Assembly (NCBI GenBank): GCA_049724395.1
Contig: JAUGWO010000120.1
Coordinates: 1-64,000, forward strand
Source of the DNA: Spongospora subterranea f. sp. subterranea
Lineage: Eukaryota > Endomyxa: Phytomyxea > Phytomyxea > Plasmodiophorida
Length of the DNA: 64,000 nt
Direction: 5' to 3'
In this document: positions 22,642-34,357 of the stretch, piece after piece
Layout of the letters: the number at the start of each line of letters is the position of its first letter
Numbering within the stretch: the stretch's first letter is position 1
The notes under the pieces: model-generated
What the model saw: the letters and a program-made list of their open reading frames with translations, nothing else
What the model was told of the DNA's origin: nothing
Database searches by the model: none
Program-made: the position numbers and the translations under genes

Positions 22642-24320
22642 TTATATGTGAAGCAGCATCCGCGTAGGTTCTTCAATACAAGCTTTGATCTTGCGCAAAA
22701 ACAAAACAGCTTCGCGCCCATCAATAATACGATGGTCGTAGGACAGAGCGACGTACATCATCGGTCTAATCACAATTTCTCCTTTGACCACAACAGGGCT
22801 GGCAATCAAACTGTCAGAAACCTTTGAAGGAAATTGATCTTATTCCTGACCGTTCGAAAATACCGTGCATTCCAAGGATGGCGGATTGCGGTGGATTGAG
22901 AATTGGTGTTCCGAAAAGGGAGCCGTAAACTCCTACAAACAAGTCGTAAATGTCTGATAATGAAACAATGAATTTGAAACGAACTCGAAAAAATCAAGAG
23001 GTAAAAAAACGCCAAAAATTGAAATTACCTCCGTTAGAAATCGTGAAAGTACCACCCGCCATGTCTTCAAGTGCGAGCTGACCTTCTCGAGCTTTCTTTC
23101 CTGAATACACATAGTTTGAAACCGGTAAGGTCAGTTGAGTGGAAATATTACCAAAAGCTGCAATGGACAGTTCTACATCGGCGAAAGACATGTTCTGACA
23201 GTCGCGTAAGACAGGAACCACTAAACCAGTTGGAGTGGCAACGGCGACAGATATATCACAGTAATCATGATAAACAATCTACACATGCATACATGCGCAT
23301 GACGTTTCCAGATCGCAAGATTCTGCACTAACCTCATTGCCTTCAATATATGCATTAACGTTGGGCTGATCCTGCAACGCCACCACCGACGCTTTAACAA
23401 ACGCAGACATGAATCCTAATTTAGAGTCATGCGTTTCCTGGATGTAAAAAAAAAATTAACAATACTGTCACATCATGACACACCATTTGATGAACGCTTA
23501 TCAGATTTGAGAATAAAATGGCGACGTTGGAAATGAGAAACTGCATACCTGAAAATCATCTTTGAGCTTCGATCGCAGACCCATTAATGCAGACATGTCG
23601 ATTTCATTGAAAGTGGTTAATGACGCTGCAGTATTCTGAGCTTGTTTCAACCGCTCCGCGATCCGTTGTCGCATTCTAGACATCGGAACTCGTCGCTCTG
23701 TACGTTCGCCTGTTTGCACGTTGGACTCTGCGAATAACGTCAATGAAAATGGACGGAACAATAAACGAAGAAACATTAAAAAACCGAATGATCGACATGG
23801 CCTATAACATCAAAGTGCTTTTCTACTTCTCATTAAGACGAAAACACACAAGCCAAGCTAACACTGACAACCAACTTTTCGGTGACTCTGATGGCTTTGA
23901 AGCTGGTTTGCTCTTTGACGCTGGAGACGTTTTTTGTGAAGTTGGTGAAGCCTCAGACTTAGGTGCTACAGGTGATGGGGCGGATTCTGACGCAGCTTTG
24001 GGAGCCGATGAGGCGGGTGCTTCTGCGCTCTCATCAATGGTGAAAAGCGGTGCCCCGACAGAAACCACCTCATCAGCGGCCGCTTTCTGCGACGTAATCT
24101 TGCCAGCGACTGGTGTGCGAACGTCAACGCTGACCTTATCGGTCTCGATCACACAGACGACTTGGTCGGCTTCGACATAATCACCCTCGTTCACGCTCCA
24201 AGACAACACGGTACCTTCAGTGATGGAGTCGCCCATCGATGGAACATCCACTGTTTTCGACGCCATGAACCTGGCGCGCGAAAACGTGGGAATCACTGCG
24301 ACCCATGGCCGACCAAACAC
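22642..24320 (-). CDS. 2-oxoglutarate dehydrogenase E2, dihydrolipoyl succinyltransferase, mitochondrial
   Basis: Transfers the succinyl group from lipoamide to CoA in the TCA-cycle 2-oxoglutarate dehydrogenase complex. The ATG at 24320 opens an Arg-rich, low-acid mitochondrial presequence (about 19 residues). A single lipoyl domain follows, with the lipoylated Lys in [10 protein letters not shown] Pro/Ala/Ser/Lys-rich linker of about 50 residues comes next, directly before the catalytic domain ([20 protein letters not shown]). Further exons give the [13 protein letters not shown] region (23560-23720), [23 protein letters not shown] (23200-23230), [10 protein letters not shown] (23045-23075), the [16 protein letters not shown] exon, and finally the active-site [11 protein letters not shown] at about 22700-22735. 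No peripheral subunit-binding domain is visible between lipoyl and catalytic domains, as in animal E2o. About six short introns; stop at 22642-22644. Confidence 0.92.
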
Positions 24321-24680
24321 GGCTTTAGACGAAACAGATCGTACAGCCTACGACTTTATAAGCGTCAAATTTATTGGCATCATAGACAATACCGACCTGG
24401 TGTGTAGCGGCGATGTTAAACAAACGTCTTGCGACGACCACACCCCGATGCATGATTAAATCACTTCTGATTATCAACGGGGGATATGTGAACCCAATAG
24501 TCACGGAGATTGCGTCTGTAGATATAGATACACTCCTTAGTCCTCGCACCAGACAGACAGCATATGTACACATGGATAGTTGCGCGACTACAATCTGCAG
24601 TACACAGTAGGTACACCAACCCCATGTTGTTGTACAGTCCAGGAATGTAACGATGAGCCGGCGCGCGGACGTTCTTATAA

Positions 24681-25702
24681 GAGCATCTCCACCTCGCAAC
24701 GGTAAACGCACTTTTCCGGCATTTTGCCGTGGGTTTTACCGGAAAATCGGAAACAGTAGGTCCCACCGCGGACACGGTATCGGCATAATTATCCCGGGCA
24801 ACGGCAAACTCGTTTTTTGCAATTGGTAGGTGCTGTTGCGTGAGCAGAATCATGGCAATGGCAACTCAGCTAACAAAGACCAGGCCACTACGAGGAACCA
24901 ATTTCGACGAAGATGAAGTCGATCAACTGTGCAGGTCCTGGCTGCATGTATCTCAAGATTCACGAACGGGAACAGGGCAGAAGTCGGACGTTTTTTGGGA
25001 GGCGATTGCTGTTAATTTCAATTCTTGCCGCCCGGAATCGACAGAGACTAGAACCAAACGGTCGCTGGAGACTGCTGACCCAGGATCATTACAAACTGGG
25101 CAATGGTGTCATCCTCCATTTCGTCTTGCCAGATTAGCCCAAAAGCGCTGTCATCGTTATCCATCATTGTCATCTCGAAAATTCGTTTCGCCGTCTCGAA
25201 AATTCGTTTTGCCGTTTACCGCTCAATGATGGATAACGATGACAGCGCTTTTGGGCTAATCTGGCAAGACGAAATGGAGGATGACACCATTGCCCAGTTT
25301 GTAATGATAATTGATGGATTCATTGTCAATGCAGAAGCCGCATGCTGACCCAGGATCATTTGGTGAGCGTCCAATATGTGATCCTCCACGATTGGATATT
25401 GATGGATTCATTGTCAATGCAGAAGCCGCATGCTGACCCAGGATCATTACAAACTGGGCAATGGTGTCATCCTCCATTTCGTCTTGCCAGATTAGCCCAC
25501 AAGCGCTGTCATCGTTATCCATCATTGTCAGCTCGAAAATTCGTTTTGCCGTTTACCGTTCAAATTGACCGCGCGGTGGGGAACCGTTTGACGGGGGACA
25601 TAGCTATTTTACCGGAGGCTATTTTTGAACCCGTTTAACATCTTTTTGCCGTGGAGTTTGCCTTTACGCGGTGGAGTTTGCCGTTGCGCGGTGGAGATGC
25701 TC
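24681..25702 (+). mobile_element. PIF/Harbinger-derived non-autonomous element
   Basis: The ends are inverted repeats: GAGCATCTCCACC at 24681 and GGTGGAGATGCTC ending 25702. TAA lies directly outside on both sides (24678-24680 and 25703-25705), the 3-bp TWA target duplication typical of PIF/Harbinger. Inside, 24850-25060 encodes RGTNFDEDEVDQLCRSWLHVSQD with a GTGQKSDVFWEAIA segment, the Myb/SANT-like second protein of Harbinger elements, cut short after about 70 residues. No DDE transposase is present, so the copy depends on others for movement. Confidence 0.85.
25075..25540. repeat. fold-back plus direct third copy inside the Harbinger element
   Basis: A segment of about 95-100 bp (CAAACTGGGCAATGGTGTCA onward) appears at about 25091-25172, inverted at about 25222-25305, and again in direct orientation at about 25450-25527. 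The first two copies form a near-perfect hairpin whose loop holds two copies of a TCGAAAATTCGTTT(C/T)GCCGT motif. Confidence 0.85.
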
Positions 25703-25705
25703 TAA

Positions 25706-26054
25706 GCCGTGAAGCGTCTGGCAGCAATGGCTGTCCGCGTTAAATCCAGTGATCAAATCGTATCGGACATGGAATCATGTTGTAGACCATAATTGCAACA
25801 CGCAATTGGCCGTTTTATGCGGTCGTCACATGGATTTTCAACTGCTCACCGACATGGCTGCATAAATTTTCATTGTTGTGGCTACCAATACTTCTTATAA
25901 ATGCTTTTGCGTTGAAATTTGTTCGCTTGATACCGTTTTAAAAGACTTTCGACAACAAAGTAGGTGCTGCGATCGATGTTCCAGATTTTACCGAGGTAGG
26001 ACGATACGATACGATCGGAGTTGCGCCAATATCTTTGCCAAAACAGAATACGAG
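25706..26054. other. no gene seen; upstream region of the secreted coiled-coil gene
   Basis: The frame of the next gene stays open upstream to 25878, but the signal peptide begins at the ATG at 26055, so this stretch is more likely 5' leader and promoter. Confidence 0.4.
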
Positions 26055-27002
26055 ATGGCGGCGAAGCAGTTCGTACTGATCGCTTTGTTGGTTAGCTCAG
26101 CCGCTTCGTTGATAAGTGAGCAGTCGTCACGATCCTGGTTGGCGAACTCGCTTCAACCTATCCTCAAACACTATGGCAACGCTAATCTCAACGTAAAAGA
26201 ACTGACGAAAAGGTCCACCAGCATTAGTGAGATCGTTTCCTCACTGAACGGCCTCGAACGCTATCTGAACGATGAGATTGACTCGATACGTGAAGCCGCT
26301 CGTTTGCTGAAACGAGAGACGTTCACCGACCTAGAATACGCGGAGACCGAGATTGCGAAATTGAGGGAAGAACACCAGAAAACGACGTCGGAAAGGGATC
26401 GGATAATGCGCAAAACAGATGAAATCCATAAAAGCGTCATGAAAGCACGCGACGATCAACGATTTTGGAAAGAAACAACGGATATGTTGCCGAACATGAC
26501 GCCAGTTATTTTAAGACTGCGAAATTCTGCAAACTGTTCCGACCTATTCAAATATGAGCTATATCAAGTTCTAACGTCATCCGGACGTAATCGCCTTACG
26601 TTTTCGTTTGATGAGAAACCTTGCGACCTGTACGACAACACAATACAGAGGATTCGCGAATACGTGTCGTCTCGCGGTGAAAACGCACACAATCTGGTGG
26701 AGGATTTACAGGACTGGATGAACCGGCGAACCCGAGAGATGGACGATACAATAAGTGAAATGCAAAGCACAATGGAGAGGATGATGATAAAAACCGCCGC
26801 CGCTACGAGAGATATCAAGCGAATCGATGCAGTAGTTGCCAGCCATGAAGCGCTGATCCAAGCCAATCTGAGAGCATTAGACCAGAACGAGAAGAGAAAC
26901 GAGGTCGAATTGCGGCAGTTGTATGAACATATGGATGTTATCTCGTCCATTTCAAGAAGTGTCAAGGTATCGGGGTTCGAATCAATCTGCATTTTTGGTT
27001 GA
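26055..27002 (+). CDS. secreted coiled-coil protein, unrecognised
   Basis: From the ATG at 26055 the product starts MAAKQFVLIALLVSSAASLIS, a signal peptide with likely cleavage after the SAAS region. The rest is mostly charged helix with two clear coiled-coil stretches: about residues 55-145 (EIAKLREEHQKTTSERDR) and about 215-300 (MDDTISEMQSTMERM). Between them is a short domain with two Cys (NCSDLF and KPCDLYD) that may pair. No transmembrane helix is seen after the signal peptide. The single exon runs to a stop at 27002, but a GTATCG donor-like site after ISRSVK near 26968 means the last 11 residues could instead be intron. I know no family match. Confidence 0.7.
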   Translation: MAAKQFVLIALLVSSAASLISEQSSRSWLANSLQPILKHYGNANLNVKELTKRSTSISEIVSSLNGLERYLNDEIDSIREAARLLKRETFTDLEYAETEIAKLREEHQKTTSERDRIMRKTDEIHKSVMKARDDQRFWKETTDMLPNMTPVILRLRNSANCSDLFKYELYQVLTSSGRNRLTFSFDEKPCDLYDNTIQRIREYVSSRGENAHNLVEDLQDWMNRRTREMDDTISEMQSTMERMMIKTAAATRDIKRIDAVVASHEALIQANLRALDQNEKRNEVELRQLYEHMDVISSISRSVKVSGFESICIFG

Positions 27003-27500
27003 ACTAAGGAAGTATTGGTAGGATTGGCGACGAGCTGGTCGCGATTCCCGTCATGAATTATAGGTAGGCGAACTGTGACCAAAAACAACCCATCACGAAA
27101 ATAAAGCATGAACAGGTAGATTAGACAGTTGTATTGTGACAGGACATTGCCCAGGCCGTGTCGAAATACCAACAGATCGCCCCAAGCGCATACTCTCGTA
27201 CCAGTAAATCAGCTACGACACAACAATTCCAAGAGCCAGGTTCTTTAACATCACCGGCGAGTCCGACGCCGAATGTTCTTCCCTCGAACTCGAACTTTTG
27301 GTTCTGTAATATCGACAAATTCCCAACGCAGTGGCGACACCAGATTGAGTTTTCCCTGGAAACGAAGTGCGTTTTGTGTATTTGGCGATATCCCGTGATG
27401 CCCCGGCGGACCGAACCCCTTCTAGGCGCTCTTTTGTTGTCTGTTTCATCGGGTTGGGTCGGGCCATCTGTGACGGACGGAGGTGGCGATACCATTAGGG

Positions 27501-28765
27501 ATGGCGCTAGCGGCCGAGAAGGCGTTCCTGGCACATGATTGGGATGCCGACAAGGCGTGGCAGTCGCGCCTGGCCCAGATTTTCATCGCCAACGGAGTCG
27601 ATCATGACACGGCCATCGCCAAACTTAAACGGAAGTATTACCAATCCGACATTGTAAACGCGCCTTGCGAAGATGATCTGGAAACTGTTGTTTTTTTATA
27701 CTTCTTTCGATTGTAGAATGAGGAGCTATCGTTAACGCCGACTTCGGAGCCACCAGTATCATCCTCCAAACAGCAATCTGGTACTCTAGAATTCAACAGG
27801 CGTGTGCTTATTGGCAGCAATTATGTGCGACTGGGTCTTTATTCGCTAAATATATTGCTCGGCATTGGGTAATTTCTGATTTGTTGGAGTTCCACACGTT
27901 CTGGGATCAATTTGTATTTTGAAACACTAGTTATTTGATGAGCTTCAGTTCTGGATCATATTTTTGTTTCAAGTACATGATGGTGTCGTCGCTTCTAGGG
28001 TGTTTCCTGCACATCGGCATCACTTATGGGGTAAACCACGACAAAATGTGTCATGAACTCTCTCCTAATATCGCTTATTGCCGTTTCATCAGAAACCGAA
28101 ATTCAATGTCGAATTTGCTCAGCTTCTTTTCGTCGACGAAGAAACACATTTTATTCTCATGTATCTTGCCATGATCATGTGTTCTCCAATGCTATGTAAG
28201 CTTTGCCGCTTTTTTGCACTCTCTTGTTTCTTTTTCCCCATTTGAAATGTTCGCCCTTTTTTGAAACGCTCTAACTGTCGTATATTGATATAATGCCTCA
28301 ATAGTGCCTGTGATCAATGTCATGGTTCGGTCGTCACTGTTTGTGGCGTCTTCATTGGATAATGCTATTCTGCCAATGTATTCGCCTACTTTGCACGCCA
28401 AGGCCTCTCCGTTCTTGAACATGGTCATCATCAGAAAGTTTGCTCTCTGCAACTGGCTTGCAACTGTCGATCTCGCGATCGGGTTCGTGTTTTTATTCGA
28501 GCTCCTATCATCCTCCCGGCAGCTCCTGGTCTTGATGATTTTCTGGCAATATCTTCGCATTCGGTACATGTTTTCCAGTGCAGGTCGGCAAGCGTTCCAA
28601 AGGCTGGGTGCCACGTTGGACTCGTGGCTATTGTCTTCCAGGTCCCCCGCCATTGTTCAAACAGCATATCGGAAGGTCCAATCGTATGCCTATAGCTTGG
28701 TAGATCCTGAACAAGCCAAAACCCGTCAATCGCAGTATCAGAACTCGCGTTGCAATGTCATGTAG
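27501..28765 (+). CDS. TMEM33/Pom33-like membrane protein, multi-exon
   Basis: The ATG at 27501 starts a hydrophilic N-terminus (MALAAEKAFLAHDWDADKAW) ending at an intron of 63 nt (27655-27717). Later exons give EFNRRVLIGSNYVRLGLYSLNILLG (near 27790-27870), hydrophobic segments at about 27935-28030 and 28080-28195 (LAMIMCSPML), and a last long exon (28304-28765) with two membrane helices and an LRIRYMFSSAGRQAFQRLG motif. The order of helices and the basic RIRYxFSS motif before the C-terminus resemble TMEM33/Pom33, proteins of the ER and nuclear envelope that bind reticulons and shape membranes. The N-terminal hydrophilic extension is longer than in animals. Identity is moderate because the match is by eye. 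An alternative start at GTG 27483 is unlikely. Confidence 0.6.
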
Positions 28766-28867
28766 AATAAATGCTCAAGGACTGATTCAGTTCCTTTTTT
28801 GATGCGAAATGCTCGGGAATACTCCATGTGTAATCGAAATAGTATAGGTTTATGATTTAAGGCAATA

Positions 28868-30268
28868 CTACATTAAATCAAATACGACTTCAAGGGCCAG
28901 AACAGCACCAGAAGTCAAAACCACGACGGCCATGCAAAACATCCCCAATCTGAAGAATTGTCTCAGGCTGACATCAATCTGAAAATTGACAAATAAAATA
29001 GACTTCCAGAGGATGCCGGCCAACGATCCAATAAAAGTGATGTTGGCACCGAAATTGCTGCCGAGGACGATGCTGAACATTATTGCTCTGGCGATGCGGA
29101 TGGCCTCTTCAGGACCAGCAACGTCCTGAAGAGTGGACAGAAACTGTTCTTGCTTAATAATCCCAACGAATAAAATCGTCATGGGCTGGTTGTTGATTAG
29201 ATTGCAAAAGAGCATCGAGAGAACCAAGACGAAAAACGTTGAAAATACTACTCCAAACTGCCCACATAATTCGGCCAGAAGCACTGAAACCTTCCCGGTC
29301 AACGTCAGCACGTTTAACGCTTCGACCAAAATGAACATCCCTAATATGAACGGCGTCACGCCGAATGGGACGCTCTCAGCAATCTTCAGCACGCGCTGGA
29401 ATTTCACATTGGGATACGAATTAACAACGTCCACCGTCAGATCGATTACAAACATAGTGGCGCCGAAGCACAGGCAAACCACCCATGGAGCAATTCCGAT
29501 TAGTGATGAGAAAACGATTCCAAAAAGGCACAAGCTGAAGAAACCGACGGAGATCCCCGCCATGATTCGATTCGGGATTATCGTTTTCACGTCAACCTGA
29601 TCGAGGAGAGGATGGTGCGACAATTTCAGAATCTCTTGCTGCATGGAGAACTCTCGGCGGAATACCCAGAACAGCGACATGAGCAACGCGACCCCGGCCG
29701 CAATGCTGGGCAGAAGCATCCACTGAACATACGACCAGAATGTGAGGCCATACGCGTCGCTCACAACAATATTCGTCGGATTGGAAAAGAAAAATATCGT
29801 CGATACCGTGTTGGCCGAGAAAAACTGCACGAATAAAAGCGGAATTGGATCCAACGCAGCGTCAGCTGATAAATGGCAAACGATCGGTGTTAACGTCAAA
29901 ATGACGATGTCGTTGGAAGTGAAGACAGTTAAAAACGTGGCCAGAATGAAGATGTACACGAAAATTTTCTTATAGGATGAACCAGCGTTGGCCATCATTG
30001 ATATCGACAGCCATTTCAGAACACCGGTTTGATTCAAGGAAAGGCAAAGATAGGCGAGAGATTGGAACAGGATGATGATGGTATATGGCCTGAGGGAGTC
30101 GATGCCGACGATGGCACGAAACGAGTCCTGGAAGGATATCACTTGCGTCGCCAGCAATAAGGCAACGCTTATAATCGGGGCGGTCGACATGGACAGCCAG
30201 ACATGTCGGAAAACCCGAGCCGGCCGAAGAGAGTAAAATATAGCGAAAAGATAAACCCAATGAAGCAT
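28868..30268 (-). CDS. ArsB/citrate-transporter-like ion permease
   Basis: A polytopic permease of the ion-transporter (IT) superfamily, which includes ArsB, NhaD and citrate/dicarboxylate carriers. The 466 residues hold about 11-12 hydrophobic helices. The first half has the conserved TSNDIVILTLTPIVCHLS repeat with FFSNPTNIVVSDAYG. The second half has the pseudo-symmetric LINNQPMTILFVGII and GSNFGANITFIGSLAGILW. These paired N-D and N-P/G-N hairpins are the family's substrate- and Na+-binding loops. Substrate cannot be called: arsenite, Na+/H+ or an organic anion are all possible. A single exon from the ATG at 30268; an ATG at 30299 in another frame begins a hydrophobic peptide and could be a short first exon. 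Convergent with the TMEM33-like gene, about 100 bp between stops. Confidence 0.8.
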   Translation of the reverse strand: MLHWVYLFAIFYSLRPARVFRHVWLSMSTAPIISVALLLATQVISFQDSFRAIVGIDSLRPYTIIILFQSLAYLCLSLNQTGVLKWLSISMMANAGSSYKKIFVYIFILATFLTVFTSNDIVILTLTPIVCHLSADAALDPIPLLFVQFFSANTVSTIFFFSNPTNIVVSDAYGLTFWSYVQWMLLPSIAAGVALLMSLFWVFRREFSMQQEILKLSHHPLLDQVDVKTIIPNRIMAGISVGFFSLCLFGIVFSSLIGIAPWVVCLCFGATMFVIDLTVDVVNSYPNVKFQRVLKIAESVPFGVTPFILGMFILVEALNVLTLTGKVSVLLAELCGQFGVVFSTFFVLVLSMLFCNLINNQPMTILFVGIIKQEQFLSTLQDVAGPEEAIRIARAIMFSIVLGSNFGANITFIGSLAGILWKSILFVNFQIDVSLRQFFRLGMFCMAVVVLTSGAVLALEVVFDLM

Positions 30269-30299
30269 ATGATGCCCCCGGCCACAATATTGACCATGT

Positions 30300-31745
30300 C
30301 ACCGCTCAATCATGAAGGAATTATGGTCTGAAGCTCAACAAACTCCACAAAACACCAAAAAACTTCACAGATTTCAGATCATCCGCAAACTGGACCGCTG
30401 TTGTAGAAAAGTTCAGTAACGCCAGGTGTACTGTAGACTGTAGTTGACAGTCTAGAGCGTGGGCTGCACGACTGCTCCCCTGTTCAAACGTGACTTCCAG
30501 ACTACACAATACCAAGTGAGCAGCAACCCCGTAGGACGCGGGTGAGAAAACCCCGGTTTCGGGACCATGGCTGGTGTACTGCGTACACCGTAATTAAACC
30601 GGACCACAATATTTGTCGACCCCCATTATCAGGTCGGTGGCGGGTAATAGTGTGGACCGCTCTAAATCTGAATCCACTCTACCGTACTTCACAAAATAAA
30701 TGTCCGGGACCTCTTGAAAATGTGATCAAGTTAACATTAATTGTGGTCAAAAATCGTCCTATTTTGTGAAACTTTTGTTAAGTTTTGGATTCACTTTCTC
30801 AAAAGTGCGCACGTCGTCATAGATACACTACGGAACACTATAGTGTACGTACTGTCATTGTGTTGCGCAACCGGAGTACAAATTACGTCGTACAGTACGT
30901 ACAAAGGTCGACCACCAACAATCGTTGGACCTTGAAATGAGGTTTTGGAAGTATTGTTTGCAATGTGTTATCTCAAAACAATCAAACATATTTTGGTGTT
31001 GATTATTCTGCAGCTGCGGAATAGAATTGTTGCTTGTGACCTCATTCAATTTCAAAGATTGTAGATTCTCTAACAACGCTTTATATACCCCATTCTCCTC
31101 ATGCTTGGCCAGATAATCCATGAACGCTGATTGATCCTCGGATCGGTAATCTTGCACGAAAGAGGCAAACGCTTGAGAAATTCTCAGCGATGTTCCTCAA
31201 AAGCCTTCTCCAACAAATTCATCACGTTGTTCCTGTCCAGCTTATATTTACTGCCAGGGCTCTTGAAGAATTGTTTCAGAGGCTTGTTGGAATGTTAATG
31301 CAGCTCCGGAAACATATCTCGGCGAACCATGCGTCCGACATTTTCAACATTGCCTTGGCTTTGTCCACGTTTTCTGGAGCGTCAATCCATCGCTGGTTAA
31401 CTGGATTTGATAACAGCCATCGCTTCATTTTGACAATATCACCAATCACCAAAAAGGAATGCAAACTGCGGAACTTCGGATTTCACACTGAAGTGATTTT
31501 TTTATTTTGTCTCGGTAATTGTGATTTTTTTGTGATAAAAAAATCACAAAAACGTTAAAAGGTGCGGAGATATTGTGATTATTTTGTTAATAACCATTTA
31601 TTTTGTGAAGTACGGTTTGTGCCAAGTGGTGCGGTCGAATATATTCTTCGACGGGTATTAGCCATGATTCTGCTCGAATTCAGGCTTTAATCAATTTCCA
31701 ACTACCAACAACTGGAGCTGATCTCATGCAATTCGTATGTGCAGT
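30300..31745. other. no firm gene; short minus-strand open pieces
   Basis: Minus-strand pieces at 31276-31464 (MHSFLVIGDIVKMKRWLLSN) and 30855-31157 (MQDYRSEDQSAFMDYLAK), with a bridging segment between, look like helix-rich coding remains in shifting frames. I cannot name a family. Near 30835-30900 there are short inverted words (ACACTATAGTGT, GTACAGTACGTAC). Otherwise nothing seen. Confidence 0.35.
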
Positions 31746-31754
31746 GACGTAGCT

Positions 31755-32953
31755 ATCATTTCTATCCCAAATTTTTCATGTGTAATTGCTCCCTTACGAC
31801 AAATTTTGGAAAACGTTTTCTCTGGTTTGACATTGCGGACAAAGAAGCCACCATGCATTTGACGTTGTGTGCGGATGATGATGCTATTCAGCCCAAGCCA
31901 ATAATTATATTTCGCGGAACAGGGAAATATATAATGAGATCTTCGGAAATTGACGAATATGTAAGGCGGCCTTGCTCTTATTTTCGGGGAGAGTCTCATA
32001 ATTACTCCAGGACAAACGAGTGAATGTTTTATTCCAGAAATGCGCATGGGTTGACACAGTAACTGCACTCGATATTGTGAAACTCTATAAAAGCGATCCG
32101 GCGTTTGCAGAGCAACGTCGTCGGTTAATGTTATGCGATAACCTGGATGCACATATCTCGGCAGATTTTGTTGATGCCATGAACACCAATGTGGGGGAGA
32201 TACATCTGCTTCCTCCCAATTTGACGCACCTCATTCAGCCTGGTAATTCTCGTCAACAATTGTGCGACAATTCTTGTTTAATTTATCTTTATACTGAATA
32301 TAGTTGACGCGGGCCCCGGAAGATCCATAAAATACTGGATGGGCAATGCCCTTGACGAAGCATTGGACGATCCCAGTTTCTTAGACAAGCGGTCGAATGG
32401 CAAGTTCAGTGCCAAAGAACGACGAATTCTGATGACAAGATGGGCTGGTGACGCCTATGAAAAACTTATATCCAGTCGCCGCAATGAGAGATATTTCGTG
32501 AAGACTGGATGTTTGTTGAGAATCGATGGCCATCAAAACGCGATCAATGTGCAAGGACTGCCAAATTACTCGTTTCCCGACGTCAATGCCACCAGCCTCG
32601 TCATCAACCTCGACAGCAGCGATGAGGGCAGTGTTGGAGACAGCGGCCTCAGCGATTTTGAAGGGTCTAGCGATGATGGAGACCTATGCGACAAGGACGA
32701 CAGCAAAATAAGCGACCATGAAGAAGTCTTCATCATTTTTGATGAAGCTCTAATTGCCTCTGGAACAGTCCACTTGCAGCGGAGGATTCTTCATGGCATT
32801 GAAGTCGCAGAATCGGATGTCGTTGTACTGATCAGCGAGATGTATTGTGAGGGCAGGTTTGGCACGGATCCTGTCGGGGAACCCATCACAAAAGGCAGTT
32901 ATCTGAGTGTTAACCGGTCTTGCATACACAAGAAAACATTTTATCAACAATAA
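31755..32953 (+). pseudogene. second DDE_1-type transposase
   Basis: A DDE_1 superfamily endonuclease of a pogo/jerky-like transposon, not closely similar to the copy at 1690-6047. Blocks in order: ATMHLTLCADDDAIQPKPIIIFRGTGK (about 31850-31925); FQKCAWVD (about 32030-32055); the second catalytic block LCDNLDAHISADF with HLLPPNLTHLIQPGN (about 32130-32245); and a C-terminal exon, MTRWAGDAYEKL and following, ending in an acidic Ser/Asp/Glu-rich tail (about 32610-32740). Frame changes near 32025, and between 32245 and 32339, show that it is broken unless small introns are present. The N-terminal DNA-binding domain is not recognised. A further open stretch to 33468 (helical, acidic) may or may not belong to it. 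Confidence 0.7.
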
Positions 32954-33755
32954 AGCTAAAAATGGCACCCCGAAAAAAAATTCTCTTCAATAAGGCGTTA
33001 GACCCAAAGGCCAACATTTGTATAAGACCCCAAAACCCAGACTTAGAATTACATAGTCTTATTAGGAACAATTACTGTACGGTAATGATGTGGTTGGAGA
33101 TTTATGGCGAATTGGTAGTACATACAGTACTAACTGAGTTCATCCACGGTTTGTTGGCCGGAACATGGTCCGTACCCGTAAACAGCGACAATGGATCACC
33201 ATTGACCGTTCATTATCCAGTTGATCATATAGTCTCATTAGTGAAGATGACGTCAATTCCACCTCCAACCGCAGATGTCGGCGACGATCCAAAATCACGG
33301 GAAGAATGGTTTCAAGATCTTCGAGCGTCAAGCGAGTCGCCTCAATCTGGCATTGAGGACAAAGCTAGAGAGTTGGCCGCCGACGATGCAGCTAGGCGGG
33401 TTGGTAAACAAAAGGAGGGAAGCGGACCGCAAGGGCCACTGGATCCGCTATATCCGGATTCCAGATAATCGTATCGCGGAAGACACGACCTTAATATGAT
33501 TAATGCAACGATTGTGTCTGGTCAGCACTCGATATTTTGGCCTAAAATCGGTTGATCTACGCTAGCGTTGGCATCTCCTCAATATCTGGCTGTAAAAACT
33601 ACCCCGTATCGTTGACAGCAGTAGAATATCGTTACATAAGGTCATTGTCAGATAACGACCTGGTGACGTCAGGCAACTAGATTGGGATGGCGGTAACAAC
33701 AAGAGCCGATTGAGCGAGCGATATATATCACTCTTTAATCAATTGACGGTATGAT

Positions 33756-34357
<602 letters not shown>

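Noticed and set aside
26960-26995. GGGTTCGAATC as the T-arm of a tRNA
   Set aside because: No acceptor, D or anticodon stem can be drawn from the bases before it, and it lies in the coiled-coil reading frame.
26564-27172. Minus-strand frame of 202 codons
   Set aside because: It lies antisense to the secreted coiled-coil gene; its hydrophobic content comes from the complement of charged-helix codons.
27121-27534. Overlapping frames on both strands before the TMEM33-like gene
   Set aside because: Neither shows a domain, and both cover the likely promoter; chance open frames in a GC-richer patch.
28192-28653. Minus-strand open frame of 153 codons opposite the TMEM33-like gene
   Set aside because: It overlaps the last exon of the plus-strand gene and has no family resemblance; a shadow frame.
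31276-31464. Minus-strand pieces at 30.85-31.46 kb as an oomycete RxLR/WY effector
   Set aside because: I see neither a signal peptide nor an RxLR motif, and the pieces are in different frames.
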